A DNA stretch of 40,082 nt from Clostridia bacterium. GTDB lineage: Bacteria; Bacillota_A; Clostridia; Oscillospirales; CAG-272. The notes under the pieces were generated by a model, which was not told where the DNA came from, ran no database searches, and saw only the letters and a program-made list of their open reading frames with translations. Below are positions 32,417-40,013 of the stretch, in pieces; the first letter of the stretch is position 1, and every line of letters starts with the position of its first letter. A program made the translations under genes and the position numbers. The stretch spans positions 1 to 40,082 of the forward strand of contig JAFVXK010000005.1 of assembly GCA_017501175.1 (NCBI GenBank), read 5' to 3'.

Positions 32417-34702
32417 TTGGAACAGAATTCGAATACCATAGAGCATAAGATGAAGCAGATAGCCAATCGTATTAAGGAGCTTCGCCAGATTTCCGGACTT
32501 TCAGTCGAGGAGATGGCGGCTCGTACGGGCATCAGCGCGTACGAATACGAGCAGTGTGAGGCGGGTAACCGCAATCTCAACGTTGCGTTTCTCTATCACT
32601 GTACGCTCAGCTTCGGCGTCGATATGGGAGATATTCTCGAGGGAAAGAGCCCTACGCTTCGCTCCTACGCCCTGACGCGAAGAGGCGACGGACAGAGGAT
32701 AGAGGAGGCTCACAATATGGTGGGCTACAACCTTGCCTCCGGCTTCCGTAACAGAATAGCGCTCCCGCTTTATATGGAGCTTAACTACCGCGAGGGCGCG
32801 GAGAGTGAGCCCATCAGCCTGACCACGCACGAGGGACAGGAGTGCGACATCGTCATAAGCGGTCAGATGAAAATTCAGATTGGCGCGCACAGTGAGATAC
32901 TAAACCCCGGTGACTGTATTTATTACGACTCGGCAACGCCTCACGGTATGATTGCCACAGGCGGCGCTGATTGCTCGTTCTATGCAATAGTTCTTCGCAA
33001 CCAGGCGGCACGAGAGGGAGAGGCAGGAGCTGAAGTCTCGGTTATGACCAAGCGACGCGAGGAGGATAACGAGCGACGCATATATCAGGACTTCATCATT
33101 CCCACCGAGGAAAACGGCGTGCTTACGGGTATTTCCTTTAAGAACGAGGAGTCCTTCAACTTCGCCTTTGACGTGGTTGACGCTCTCGGCAGACGTAAGC
33201 CGGATAAGCTTGCAATGCTACATATAAGCGGTGACGGTACCGAAAGGCGCTTCACCTTCAGCGATATGAAAAAGGAGTCGGCAAGAGCCGCTAACTATTT
33301 CAAATCCATAGGAATTAAGAGGGGCGACAGAGTAATGCTGGTGCTTAAGCGCCATTATCAATTCTGGTTTGCAATCCTCGGTCTTCATAAGCTTGGTGCT
33401 ATTGCAATTCCCGCACCCAACCAGCTTCTTGAGAAGGATTTCAGTTATAGATTTGAGGCGGGTAAGGTCAAGGCGATACTTTGTACGGCTGACGGCGACG
33501 TTTCGAATGCGGTTGAGAGCGCGGCCCTGAAATGCCCGAATCTCGAGCACAAGATTCTTGTCGGGGGCAGCCGTGAGGGCTGGCGTAATTTCGACGAGGA
33601 ATACCCACTCTTCAGCAGTCATTTTGAGCGCGGCGAGGACGCTCCCTGCGGAAGCGACCCGATGCTTATGTTCTTCACCTCGGGTACTTCGGGGTACCCG
33701 AAGATTGCGGCGCATAGCTACAAATACCCCCTTGGACATTTCATTACCGCAAAATATTGGCATCAGGTAAACCCCGAGGGACTTCACCTTACGATTTCCG
33801 ACACCGGCTGGGCGAAGGCAATGTGGGGTAAGCTCTACGGTCAGTGGCTGTGTGAGGCGGCGACCTTCGTTTACGACTTCGACAGATTCGACCCCGAGAA
33901 GATACTCCCGCTCTTCGCAAAGCATAAGATTACAACCTTCTGCGCTCCCCCCACAATGTACAGAATGCTCATCAAGCAGGACCTCTCCCGTTTCGACCTT
34001 TCTACGATAGAGCACGCATCTACCGCAGGCGAGGCGCTTAACCCCGAGGTGTTCCGTCAGTTTGAGAAGCATACGGGACTTCACATTATGGAGGGCTTCG
34101 GTCAGTCCGAGAGCACTCTTATTATCGGTAACCTTGCAGGCGGAAGCCACAAGATTGGCTCTATGGGTAAGCCTGTGCCGCTTTACGACGTGCATCTGCT
34201 TAATCCCGAGGGCGAGGAGGTCAAGCCCGGCGAAAGCGGTGAGATTTGCATCAATATCTCAAGTGGTTTGCCCTGCGGTCTTGCCTATGCCTACGAGGGT
34301 AACGAGGAGGTTACAAAGGAAACCTGGCGCGACGGATACTACCACACGGGCGACCTTGCCTGGTGTGACGAGGACGGCTTCCTTTGGTACGTCGGACGCG
34401 CCGACGACGTTATTAAGTCTTCGGGATACAGAATCGGTCCGTTTGAGATTGAGAACGTCATTATGGAGCTTCCTTACGTCCTTGAGTGCGGAGTTTCTGC
34501 AGCTCCCGACGAGATTCGCGGTCAGGTCGTAAAGGCGAGCATAGTTCTCGTTAAGGGGTATGAGGGCTCGGACGACTTGAAAAAGGAAATTCAGAACTAC
34601 GTCAAGTCGCGCACAGCTCCCTACAAGTATCCGAGAATAGTTGAGTTCCGTGAGAGTCTGCCCAAGACTACGAGCGGCAAAATAATAAGAAAACAACTTT
34701 AA
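32417..34702 (+). CDS. Fusion: HTH regulator + cupin + acyl-CoA synthetase
   Basis: This 761-residue protein combines an XRE-type helix-turn-helix (about residues 12-66, IKELRQISGLSVEEMAARTG), a cupin domain (about 110-190, HEGQECDIVISGQMKIQIG, LNPGDCIYYDSATPHGM) and an AMP-forming acyl-CoA synthetase (about 240-761) with FFTSGTSGYPK near 419-429, EGFGQSESTLIIG, YHTGDLAWCDEDGFLWYVGR, KSSGYRIGPFEIE and catalytic K755 in TTSGKIIRKQL. The synthetase part looks like the medium-chain (ACSM-like) group, which takes short and branched acids. Start: TTG at 32417 follows GAGGTG; an in-frame ATG at 32405 has no binding site. HTH-cupin regulators are common, but joined to the enzyme they imply a self-regulating activator of acids. 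It heads the Vor/IlvE run. Confidence 0.87.
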   Translation: MEQNSNTIEHKMKQIANRIKELRQISGLSVEEMAARTGISAYEYEQCEAGNRNLNVAFLYHCTLSFGVDMGDILEGKSPTLRSYALTRRGDGQRIEEAHNMVGYNLASGFRNRIALPLYMELNYREGAESEPISLTTHEGQECDIVISGQMKIQIGAHSEILNPGDCIYYDSATPHGMIATGGADCSFYAIVLRNQAAREGEAGAEVSVMTKRREEDNERRIYQDFIIPTEENGVLTGISFKNEESFNFAFDVVDALGRRKPDKLAMLHISGDGTERRFTFSDMKKESARAANYFKSIGIKRGDRVMLVLKRHYQFWFAILGLHKLGAIAIPAPNQLLEKDFSYRFEAGKVKAILCTADGDVSNAVESAALKCPNLEHKILVGGSREGWRNFDEEYPLFSSHFERGEDAPCGSDPMLMFFTSGTSGYPKIAAHSYKYPLGHFITAKYWHQVNPEGLHLTISDTGWAKAMWGKLYGQWLCEAATFVYDFDRFDPEKILPLFAKHKITTFCAPPTMYRMLIKQDLSRFDLSTIEHASTAGEALNPEVFRQFEKHTGLHIMEGFGQSESTLIIGNLAGGSHKIGSMGKPVPLYDVHLLNPEGEEVKPGESGEICINISSGLPCGLAYAYEGNEEVTKETWRDGYYHTGDLAWCDEDGFLWYVGRADDVIKSSGYRIGPFEIENVIMELPYVLECGVSAAPDEIRGQVVKASIVLVKGYEGSDDLKKEIQNYVKSRTAPYKYPRIVEFRESLPKTTSGKIIRKQL

Positions 34703-34714
34703 TCAGAAAAAATT

Positions 34715-35383
34715 ATGGAAAACAAGCGACTTACTCTTTTTGCAGGTCATTACGGAAGCGGCAAGACGAATATTGCCGTCAACTACGCGATAAGGCTTGC
34801 AAGAGAGGGCAAAAAGGTTTTGATTGCAGACCTCGACATCGTAAATCCGTATTTCAGGACGAAGGATAGCGAGGCAGAGCTTACCCGCGAGGGAATAGAG
34901 CTTATTTCACCGCAGTTTGCCAACAGCAACGTTGACCTTCCGGCTCTGCCGGCTGAAAGCTACCGTCTGATTCACGACAGGTCGGTCTATGGGATTATGG
35001 ATATCGGCGGAGATGACAGAGGCGCTTATGCGCTCGGAAGATTTGTCCCTGCAATAAAGGTAGAGGACGACTACCGTATGGCATTTGTCGTCAACTGCTA
35101 CCGTCCCCTGACCTCGACACCCGAGGAAGCCCTTGAGATTATGAGGGAGATAGAGGAGGCGTGCGGTCTTAAGTTTAATTGCATAGTCAACAACTCCAAT
35201 CTTGGAGAGGAAACTGTGCCGAGGGTCGTTCTTGACTCTCTTGAATATATCGAGAAGCTGTGTCGGATTTCCGGCCTGCCATTGTGGATGCACACGGCAG
35301 AGGCTTCGGTGGCAGGGGAGCTTTCCGATTTACCCGTTATGCCCCTCGTGCTTCAAAAGAAATACTTTGATTTGCCGCGCTGA
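34715..35383 (+). CDS. MinD/ParA-like P-loop ATPase
   Basis: This 222-residue ATPase has a P-loop GHYGSGKTN at residues 11-19, then KVLIADLDIVNPYFRTKD with the Walker A' aspartate, and YGIMDIGGDDRGAYALG as Walker B region. It belongs to the SIMIBI class with MinD, ParA, CooC and ApbC. The deviant signature lysine of ParA (KGG-K-T) is not present. It lies 12 bases after the synthetase fusion and 34 before the ferredoxin subunit. In this place a metal- or cluster-loading chaperone for the oxidoreductase is a reasonable guess. The start codon has no clear binding site, suggesting coupling to the fusion gene. Confidence 0.8.
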   Translation: MENKRLTLFAGHYGSGKTNIAVNYAIRLAREGKKVLIADLDIVNPYFRTKDSEAELTREGIELISPQFANSNVDLPALPAESYRLIHDRSVYGIMDIGGDDRGAYALGRFVPAIKVEDDYRMAFVVNCYRPLTSTPEEALEIMREIEEACGLKFNCIVNNSNLGEETVPRVVLDSLEYIEKLCRISGLPLWMHTAEASVAGELSDLPVMPLVLQKKYFDLPR

Positions 35384-35417
35384 GAAGATGCGGAAAATCG
35401 TAAAATGGAGGATATAA

Positions 35418-35624
35418 ATGGCAAAAGTAACTTTTAATACCGATCTGTGTAAGGGTTGCGGTCTTTGCGTTGACGCTTGTCCTAAGGACTGCCTCGCAAT
35501 AGACGAAACCAAGCTTAACAAGAAGGGTTATTCACCTGCGTACGCAAAGAATCAGGAAAAATGTATCGGATGTGCATTCTGTGCGACCATGTGTCCGGAC
35601 TGCATAATCACGGTTGAAAGGTAA
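35418..35624 (+). CDS. 2-oxoacid:ferredoxin oxidoreductase, delta subunit (2x[4Fe-4S])
   Basis: This 68-residue ferredoxin-type protein has two CxxCxxCxxxC clusters at Cys 11, 14, 17, 21 and Cys 49, 52, 55, 59 with the closing Pro after each. It is the electron-transfer subunit of a four-subunit 2-oxoacid:ferredoxin oxidoreductase, fitting the delta (VorD/KorD) position before alpha. TGGAGG precedes the ATG. The alpha gene starts 10 bases after its stop. Confidence 0.93.
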   Translation: MAKVTFNTDLCKGCGLCVDACPKDCLAIDETKLNKKGYSPAYAKNQEKCIGCAFCATMCPDCIITVER

Positions 35625-35634
35625 GGGAATTAAA

Positions 35635-36696
35635 ATGGCAGAAAGAATTTTGATGAAGGGTAACGAGGCTATTGCCGAGGCGGCAATCCGTTCGGGCTGT
35701 CGTCACTATTTCGGTTATCCTATCACTCCTCAGACCGAGATTGCCGCTTATATGGCAAAGAAGATGCCTAAAATCGGCGGTGTATTTCTTCAGGCGGAGA
35801 GCGAGGTCGCGTCTATCAATATGGTCTACGGTGCTGCTGCGGCAGGTATGAGAGTAATGACCTCATCGTCGAGCCCCGGAATCTCGCTTAAGGCAGAGGG
35901 ACTCAGCTACATAGCAGGCTCGGATATTCCCGCGCTTGTAGTTAACGTACAGAGAGGCGGCCCCGGTCTTGGCGGTATTCAGCCCTCTCAGTCTGACTAT
36001 TTCCAGGCTACGAAGGGCGGCGGACACGGCGACTACCGTATGATAGTCCTTGCTCCTGCCTCGGTACAGGAGATGGCGAGCCTCACTATGAAGGGCTTTG
36101 AGCTTGCAGACAAGTATCTTATGACCGCGATGATTCTCGCCGACGGAACTATCGGACAGATGATGGAGCCCATCACCTTTGAGGAGAGCGAGCTCGAGGA
36201 ATTTGAGAAGCCCTGGGCACTTACCGGCACAGAGTGCAAGCGTCCTCACAACGTTGTAAACTCGCTTTACTTAAAGCCCGACGAGCTCGAGAAGAAGAAC
36301 TTCGAGCGCTTTGAGAGATATAAGCTCGTTGAAGAGAACGAGGCTATGTGGGAGGAATATATGATGGACGACGCAGAGTATTGCGTTGTTGCATTCGGTA
36401 TCGCCTCCAGAGTGGCAAAGAACGCCGTCGTTGCGGCAAGAGCAGAGGGCATTAAGGTTGGACTTATCAGACCTATCACCCTTTGGCCCTTCCCGAAGGC
36501 TGCGTTTGACAAGGTACAGGATAAGGTTAAGGCATATATCTCGGTTGAGCTCGGTATGGGTCAGATGATTGAGGATATCAGACTTGCAACCGAGTGCAAA
36601 AGACCTGTTTATCTTTGCAACCGCTGCGGCGGTATGATTCCCGGTCCCGACGAGGTTCTTGAATCTATCCGCAAGGCAGAGAAAGGGGAGTTTTAA
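35635..36696 (+). CDS. vorB: 2-oxoacid:ferredoxin oxidoreductase, alpha subunit (VorB type)
   Basis: This 353-residue protein has the pyrimidine-binding domain start KGNEAIAEAAIRSGCRHYFG and YPITPQTEIAAYMA, then FLQAESEVASINMVYGAAAA with the Glu that activates thiamine diphosphate, TSSSSPGISLKAEGLSYIAG, and the C-terminal transketolase-like domain (GLIRPITLWPFPKAAF). Length and sequence resemble the subunit annotated VorB (3-methyl-2-oxobutanoate:ferredoxin oxidoreductase); 2-oxoglutarate (KorA) is the main alternative. The start is at 35635, preceded by AAGGTAAGGG. Reaction: 2-oxoacid + CoA + ferredoxin to acyl-CoA + CO2, reversible with low-potential ferredoxin. Confidence 0.9.
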   Translation: MAERILMKGNEAIAEAAIRSGCRHYFGYPITPQTEIAAYMAKKMPKIGGVFLQAESEVASINMVYGAAAAGMRVMTSSSSPGISLKAEGLSYIAGSDIPALVVNVQRGGPGLGGIQPSQSDYFQATKGGGHGDYRMIVLAPASVQEMASLTMKGFELADKYLMTAMILADGTIGQMMEPITFEESELEEFEKPWALTGTECKRPHNVVNSLYLKPDELEKKNFERFERYKLVEENEAMWEEYMMDDAEYCVVAFGIASRVAKNAVVAARAEGIKVGLIRPITLWPFPKAAFDKVQDKVKAYISVELGMGQMIEDIRLATECKRPVYLCNRCGGMIPGPDEVLESIRKAEKGEF

Positions 36697-36699
36697 GTT

Positions 36700-37455
36700 A
36701 TGGCAATAGTATTTGAAAAGCCAAAGGCACTCGCCGATATTCCGTTCCATTACTGTCCCGGCTGTCCTCACGGTATCATTCACCGTCTGGTTGCCGAGGT
36801 TATGGATGAGCTTGGTATAGAGGGCAAGGCAATAGGCGTAGCTCCCGTTGGCTGCGCGGTAATGGCATATGATTATTTCAACTGCGATATGATAGAGGCG
36901 GCTCACGGCAGAGCGCCCGCGGTTGCTACCGGTATCAAGCGCTGCCGTCCCGACAATATAGTCTTTACCTATCAGGGCGACGGTGACCTTGCATCTATCG
37001 GTATGGCTGAAACGGTACATTCTGCGGCAAGAAACGAGAATATCACCGTTATCTTCGTTAACAACGCAATTTACGGTATGACCGGCGGTCAGATGGCTCC
37101 GACGAGCCTTCCCGGTCAGGTTACCCAGACCTCTCCCTACGGACGTGACGTCAACCATTGCGGTTGGCCTATCCGTGTCAGCGAAATGCTCGCTACCCTT
37201 GAAGGCCCTGAGTACATCGCCCGCGTTGCCGTAAACAACGTCAAGAACGTTATGGCGGCTAAAAAGGCTATCAAAAAGGCGTTCCAGAATCAGATGGACG
37301 GCAAGGGCTTCTCTCTCGTAGAGGTTGTTTCTGCTTGTCCTACCAACTGGGGTATGACTCCGAAGCAGGCTCTTGAGTGGATTGAGAGCGATATGCTTCC
37401 TTATTATCCTATCGGTACTTACAAGGACAGAAGCGCTGCAAAGGAGGATAAATAA
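36700..37455 (+). CDS. 2-oxoacid:ferredoxin oxidoreductase, beta subunit (TPP-binding)
   Basis: This 251-residue subunit carries the thiamine diphosphate and Mg motif GDGDLASIG at residues 93-101 followed by NN at 121-122, the N-terminal CPGCPHG at 19-25, and [16 protein letters not shown]. It pairs with the alpha subunit to form the active site (VorA/KorB position). AAGGGGAG precedes the ATG, and only three bases separate it from the alpha stop. Confidence 0.93.
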   Translation: MAIVFEKPKALADIPFHYCPGCPHGIIHRLVAEVMDELGIEGKAIGVAPVGCAVMAYDYFNCDMIEAAHGRAPAVATGIKRCRPDNIVFTYQGDGDLASIGMAETVHSAARNENITVIFVNNAIYGMTGGQMAPTSLPGQVTQTSPYGRDVNHCGWPIRVSEMLATLEGPEYIARVAVNNVKNVMAAKKAIKKAFQNQMDGKGFSLVEVVSACPTNWGMTPKQALEWIESDMLPYYPIGTYKDRSAAKEDK

Positions 37456-37456
37456 G

Positions 37457-37996
37457 ATGAAAACTACTCAAATCCTTATCGCAGGCTTCGGCGGACAGGG
37501 AATTCTTTTCTCGGGTAAGTTCCTTGCATACAAGGGACTTTGCGAGGAGCTTCAGGTTTCCTGGCTTCCCTCGTACGGCCCCGAGATGCGCGGCGGTACT
37601 GCAAACTGTAACATCATTCTCTCGGATACACCCGTAGGCTCGCCTATCATTACTACTCCCGACGTGCTCATCGCTATGAACGCGCCCTCGCTCCAGAAGT
37701 ACGTGAACAGCGTCGCTCCCGGCGGACAGATTTACGTTGACTCCTCGCTTATCGACGCAAAGGTTGAGAGAACCGACGTTTCTGTATTCTATATTCCCGC
37801 GACCCAGATGGCAAAGGAGGCCGGCATCGCGACCCTCGCCAATATGATAATAGTCGGACATCTTCTCGAAAATCACCCCGAGCTTTCCTTTGATGGAGCA
37901 GAGAGTGTGGTTGAAAAGCTCGTTCCGCCGAAGAAGGCGGCGCTCAAGGAGCTTAATATGAAGGCGCTTGATTTGGGAAGAGATTACAAAAACTAA
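37457..37996 (+). CDS. 2-oxoacid:ferredoxin oxidoreductase, gamma subunit
   Basis: This 179-residue subunit is of the POR_N gamma type: ILIAGFGGQGILFSGKFLAY near residues 6-25 and SYGPEMRGGTANCNIILSD near 40-58 are the standard signatures. It completes the delta-alpha-beta-gamma set (VorC/KorC position). AAGGAGG (37441-37447) lies in the end of the beta gene, and one base separates stop and start. A hairpin follows before ilvE. Confidence 0.93.
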   Translation: MKTTQILIAGFGGQGILFSGKFLAYKGLCEELQVSWLPSYGPEMRGGTANCNIILSDTPVGSPIITTPDVLIAMNAPSLQKYVNSVAPGGQIYVDSSLIDAKVERTDVSVFYIPATQMAKEAGIATLANMIIVGHLLENHPELSFDGAESVVEKLVPPKKAALKELNMKALDLGRDYKN

Positions 37997-38005
37997 AAAT
38001 TCGGC

Positions 38006-38035
38006 TTTGCAGAGGGGCTAAACTCCCTCTGCAAA
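38006..38035 (+). other. Intergenic hairpin before ilvE
   Basis: TTTGCAGAGGG (38006-38016) pairs with CCCTCTGCAAA (38025-38035) around an 8-base loop. There is no T run, so it may shape mRNA processing or partial termination rather than end the operon. Confidence 0.6.
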
Positions 38036-38063
38036 TAAACTAAATTAAATTACGGAGACGATT

Positions 38064-39089
38064 ATGGAAAAGAAAAATATTGACTGGGCATCTCTCGGCT
38101 TCGGATATATGGAAACCGATTATAGCTTTGTTTCTAATTATAAGGATGGCAAGTGGGATGAGGGTACTCTTACCGCAGACCATACCGTTACCCTTAGCGA
38201 GTGCGCTTGCGTGTTCCAGTATGCGCAGACCTGCTTTGAGGGACTTAAGGCGTACACCACCGAGGACGGCAGAATAGTAACCTTCCGCCCCGACCTCAAT
38301 GCAGAGCGTATGGAGGATTCGGCAAGAAGACTTAAAATGCCCGTATACCCCAAAGAGAAGTTCATCGAGGCAGTAAAGAAGGTCGTTAAGGCAAACGCCG
38401 CATACGTTCCTCCCTTTGGCTCGGGCGCAACTCTTTATATCAGACCCTATATGATGGGAACTAATGCGGTTATTGGCGTTAAGCCCGCAACCGAGTATCA
38501 GTTCCGTATTCTCGTAACCCCCGTTGGTCCTTACTTCAAGGGCGGCGTAAAGCCTCTTACCCTAAGACTTTCCGACCTTGACCGCGCCGCACCTCGCGGA
38601 ACCGGTCATATCAAGGCAGGACTTAATTACGCTATGAGCCTTTATAACATCGTTGACGCTCACGAGCAGGGATATGACGAGAATATATATCTTGATGCGG
38701 CAACTCACACCAACCTTGAGGAGACCGGCGGAGCAAACCTTCTCCTCGTTACCAAGGACGGCGGTGTAGTTACTCCTAAATCGGATAGCATTCTCCCCTC
38801 TATCACCCGCCGCTCGCTTCTTATAGTTGCGCGCGACTACCTCGGACTTAAGGCAGAGGAGAGAGTAATTTCGAAGGACGAGCTTGACAGCTTTGCCGAG
38901 TGTGGACTCTGTGGCACGGCGGCAGTTATCTCGCCGGTTGGTAAGATTGTTGACCACGGACGCGAAATCTGCTTCCCCGCAGGTATGACCGAAATGGGCC
39001 CCGTCACGAAGAAGCTCTACGACACCCTCACGGGTATCCAGATGGGACGTATCGAAGCGCCTCGTGGCTGGATAGTTGAAATAAAGTAA
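38064..39089 (+). CDS. ilvE: Branched-chain amino acid aminotransferase
   Basis: This 341-residue class IV PLP aminotransferase matches IlvE (Val/Leu/Ile + 2-oxoglutarate to branched 2-oxoacids + Glu, reversible). The PLP lysine is K184 in TGHIKAGLNYA; other signatures are CFEGLKAYTTEDG near residues 57-69, YIRPYMMGT near 125-133, NLEETGGANLLL and GLCGTAAVISPVG. ACGGAG precedes the ATG. It lies 67 bases after the oxidoreductase gamma gene, which supports branched 2-oxoacids as that enzyme's substrate. A terminator follows. Confidence 0.95.
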   Translation: MEKKNIDWASLGFGYMETDYSFVSNYKDGKWDEGTLTADHTVTLSECACVFQYAQTCFEGLKAYTTEDGRIVTFRPDLNAERMEDSARRLKMPVYPKEKFIEAVKKVVKANAAYVPPFGSGATLYIRPYMMGTNAVIGVKPATEYQFRILVTPVGPYFKGGVKPLTLRLSDLDRAAPRGTGHIKAGLNYAMSLYNIVDAHEQGYDENIYLDAATHTNLEETGGANLLLVTKDGGVVTPKSDSILPSITRRSLLIVARDYLGLKAEERVISKDELDSFAECGLCGTAAVISPVGKIVDHGREICFPAGMTEMGPVTKKLYDTLTGIQMGRIEAPRGWIVEIK

Positions 39090-39160
39090 TTCAAAACGCA
39101 AAGAGGTAGCTCTTGGATTTCAAGGTTGCCTCGCAAGACTTCATTAAATAAATGGAAAAG

Positions 39161-39198
39161 AGAGTGTGTTTCGGATATAAGCCGAGTCACACTCTTTC
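39161..39198 (+). terminator. Terminator after ilvE
   Basis: AGAGTGTG (39161-39168) pairs with CACACTCT (39188-39195), with an inner TCGG/CCGA pair, followed by TTTCCTTCTTT. Confidence 0.75.
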
Positions 39199-39274
39199 CT
39201 TCTTTACGTTGGGTAATATGCCGTAAAAATATAAAATATCATATAAAAATTAGGCAATAACACCTAAACAGATG

Positions 39275-39303
39275 TTGACGTTGATATTATAGTATGTTAA
39301 AAT
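39275..39303 (+). promoter_or_regulatory. Promoter of the secreted-protein cluster
   Basis: TTGACG (39275-39280), 17 bases ending in TGT, TAAAAT (39298-39303). A small hairpin AAGCATA (39310-39316) with TATGCTT (39325-39331) lies in the leader. Confidence 0.8.
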
Positions 39304-39360
39304 GATATAAAGCATAGTTATAAATATGCTTAAACTAGATAAATAAGAAAGGGAAACACA

Positions 39361-39828
39361 ATGAAAAAGAATCTAGCACTTCTTTTGGCCGTAGCACTTG
39401 CATTCACCTGTATGCTTGGCTTCGGCGTAACGGCAGAAGAGTCCGCAGACGATATTTTAGTTACCGTTCCTATGAAGGCAACTGTATCCATTCTTTATGC
39501 GGTTAAGGCTGCCGGCAATGATGACGCCACTGTCGTTATCACCGCTAAGGACGATGTAGTACTTGACGCGCCCGAGGCAGCAGAGAAGCTTGGCGCATAC
39601 CAGATTGGTGGCGTTGACTACATACTCTTCGAGTATTCCAATCTCGCAGCTTCAGATATGGACGTTGTTGTAACTGCACAGATAGGCGAGAAGACTGTAA
39701 AATATTCTGTTGCACAGTTTGGAGCAGCCTACATCGCACAGTACGGCGAAAATCCCGAGTACGCAAAACAGGTAAAGCTTGTAGAAAGTATGCTTGCATA
39801 CGGCGCAGCCGTTGCGGCAATGAACTAA
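39361..39828 (+). CDS. Secreted protein of unknown function
   Basis: This 155-residue protein has a clear signal peptide (MKKNLALLLAVALAFTCMLG then FGVTA, likely cut after VTA near residue 25). The mature part is a small, acidic, beta-rich domain (VTVPMKATVSILYAVKAAGN, VDYILFEYSNLAASDMDVVV) and a helical tail ending VKLVESMLAYGAAVAAMN. AAAGGG precedes the ATG. No family recognised. It is followed by a 52-residue peptide gene 13 bases on and another signal-peptide gene, so the three form one cluster. Confidence 0.8.
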   Translation: MKKNLALLLAVALAFTCMLGFGVTAEESADDILVTVPMKATVSILYAVKAAGNDDATVVITAKDDVVLDAPEAAEKLGAYQIGGVDYILFEYSNLAASDMDVVVTAQIGEKTVKYSVAQFGAAYIAQYGENPEYAKQVKLVESMLAYGAAVAAMN

Positions 39829-39841
39829 GGAGGACGAGAAT

Positions 39842-40000
39842 ATGAAGAACAACGTATATGAAGCACCTAAGGCTCTTATTCTCAACGTCAACGCATGCGA
39901 CGTAATCACGACCTCCGGCGGCGGCTTAAACAATATGTTTAACGACGCTGAAAGAGATATTCTTAACGGCGGCTGGTTCGCAGCTGAGCTCGATCAGTAA
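39842..40000 (+). CDS. 52-residue peptide with ITTSGGG segment
   Basis: The reading frame begins MKNNVYEAPKALILNVNACD, continues VITTSGGGLNNMF and ends with an acidic C-terminus (GGWFAAELDQ). It has no signal peptide or membrane helix. AAGGAGG lies close before the ATG and the stop is followed at once by the next strong binding site, so it is almost surely translated. Small Clostridia proteins with a Y-x-x-P start and a D-V-I-T-T-S-G-G-type middle recur near secreted proteins, as I recall, but with no known function. A modified or exported peptide precursor is possible; no maturation enzyme is in view. Confidence 0.75.
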   Translation: MKNNVYEAPKALILNVNACDVITTSGGGLNNMFNDAERDILNGGWFAAELDQ

Positions 40001-40013
40001 GGAGGGAAATGAA

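Noticed and set aside
33218..34195. 325-codon minus-strand frame opposite the synthetase fusion
   Set aside because: Shadow of the high-confidence acyl-CoA synthetase domain.
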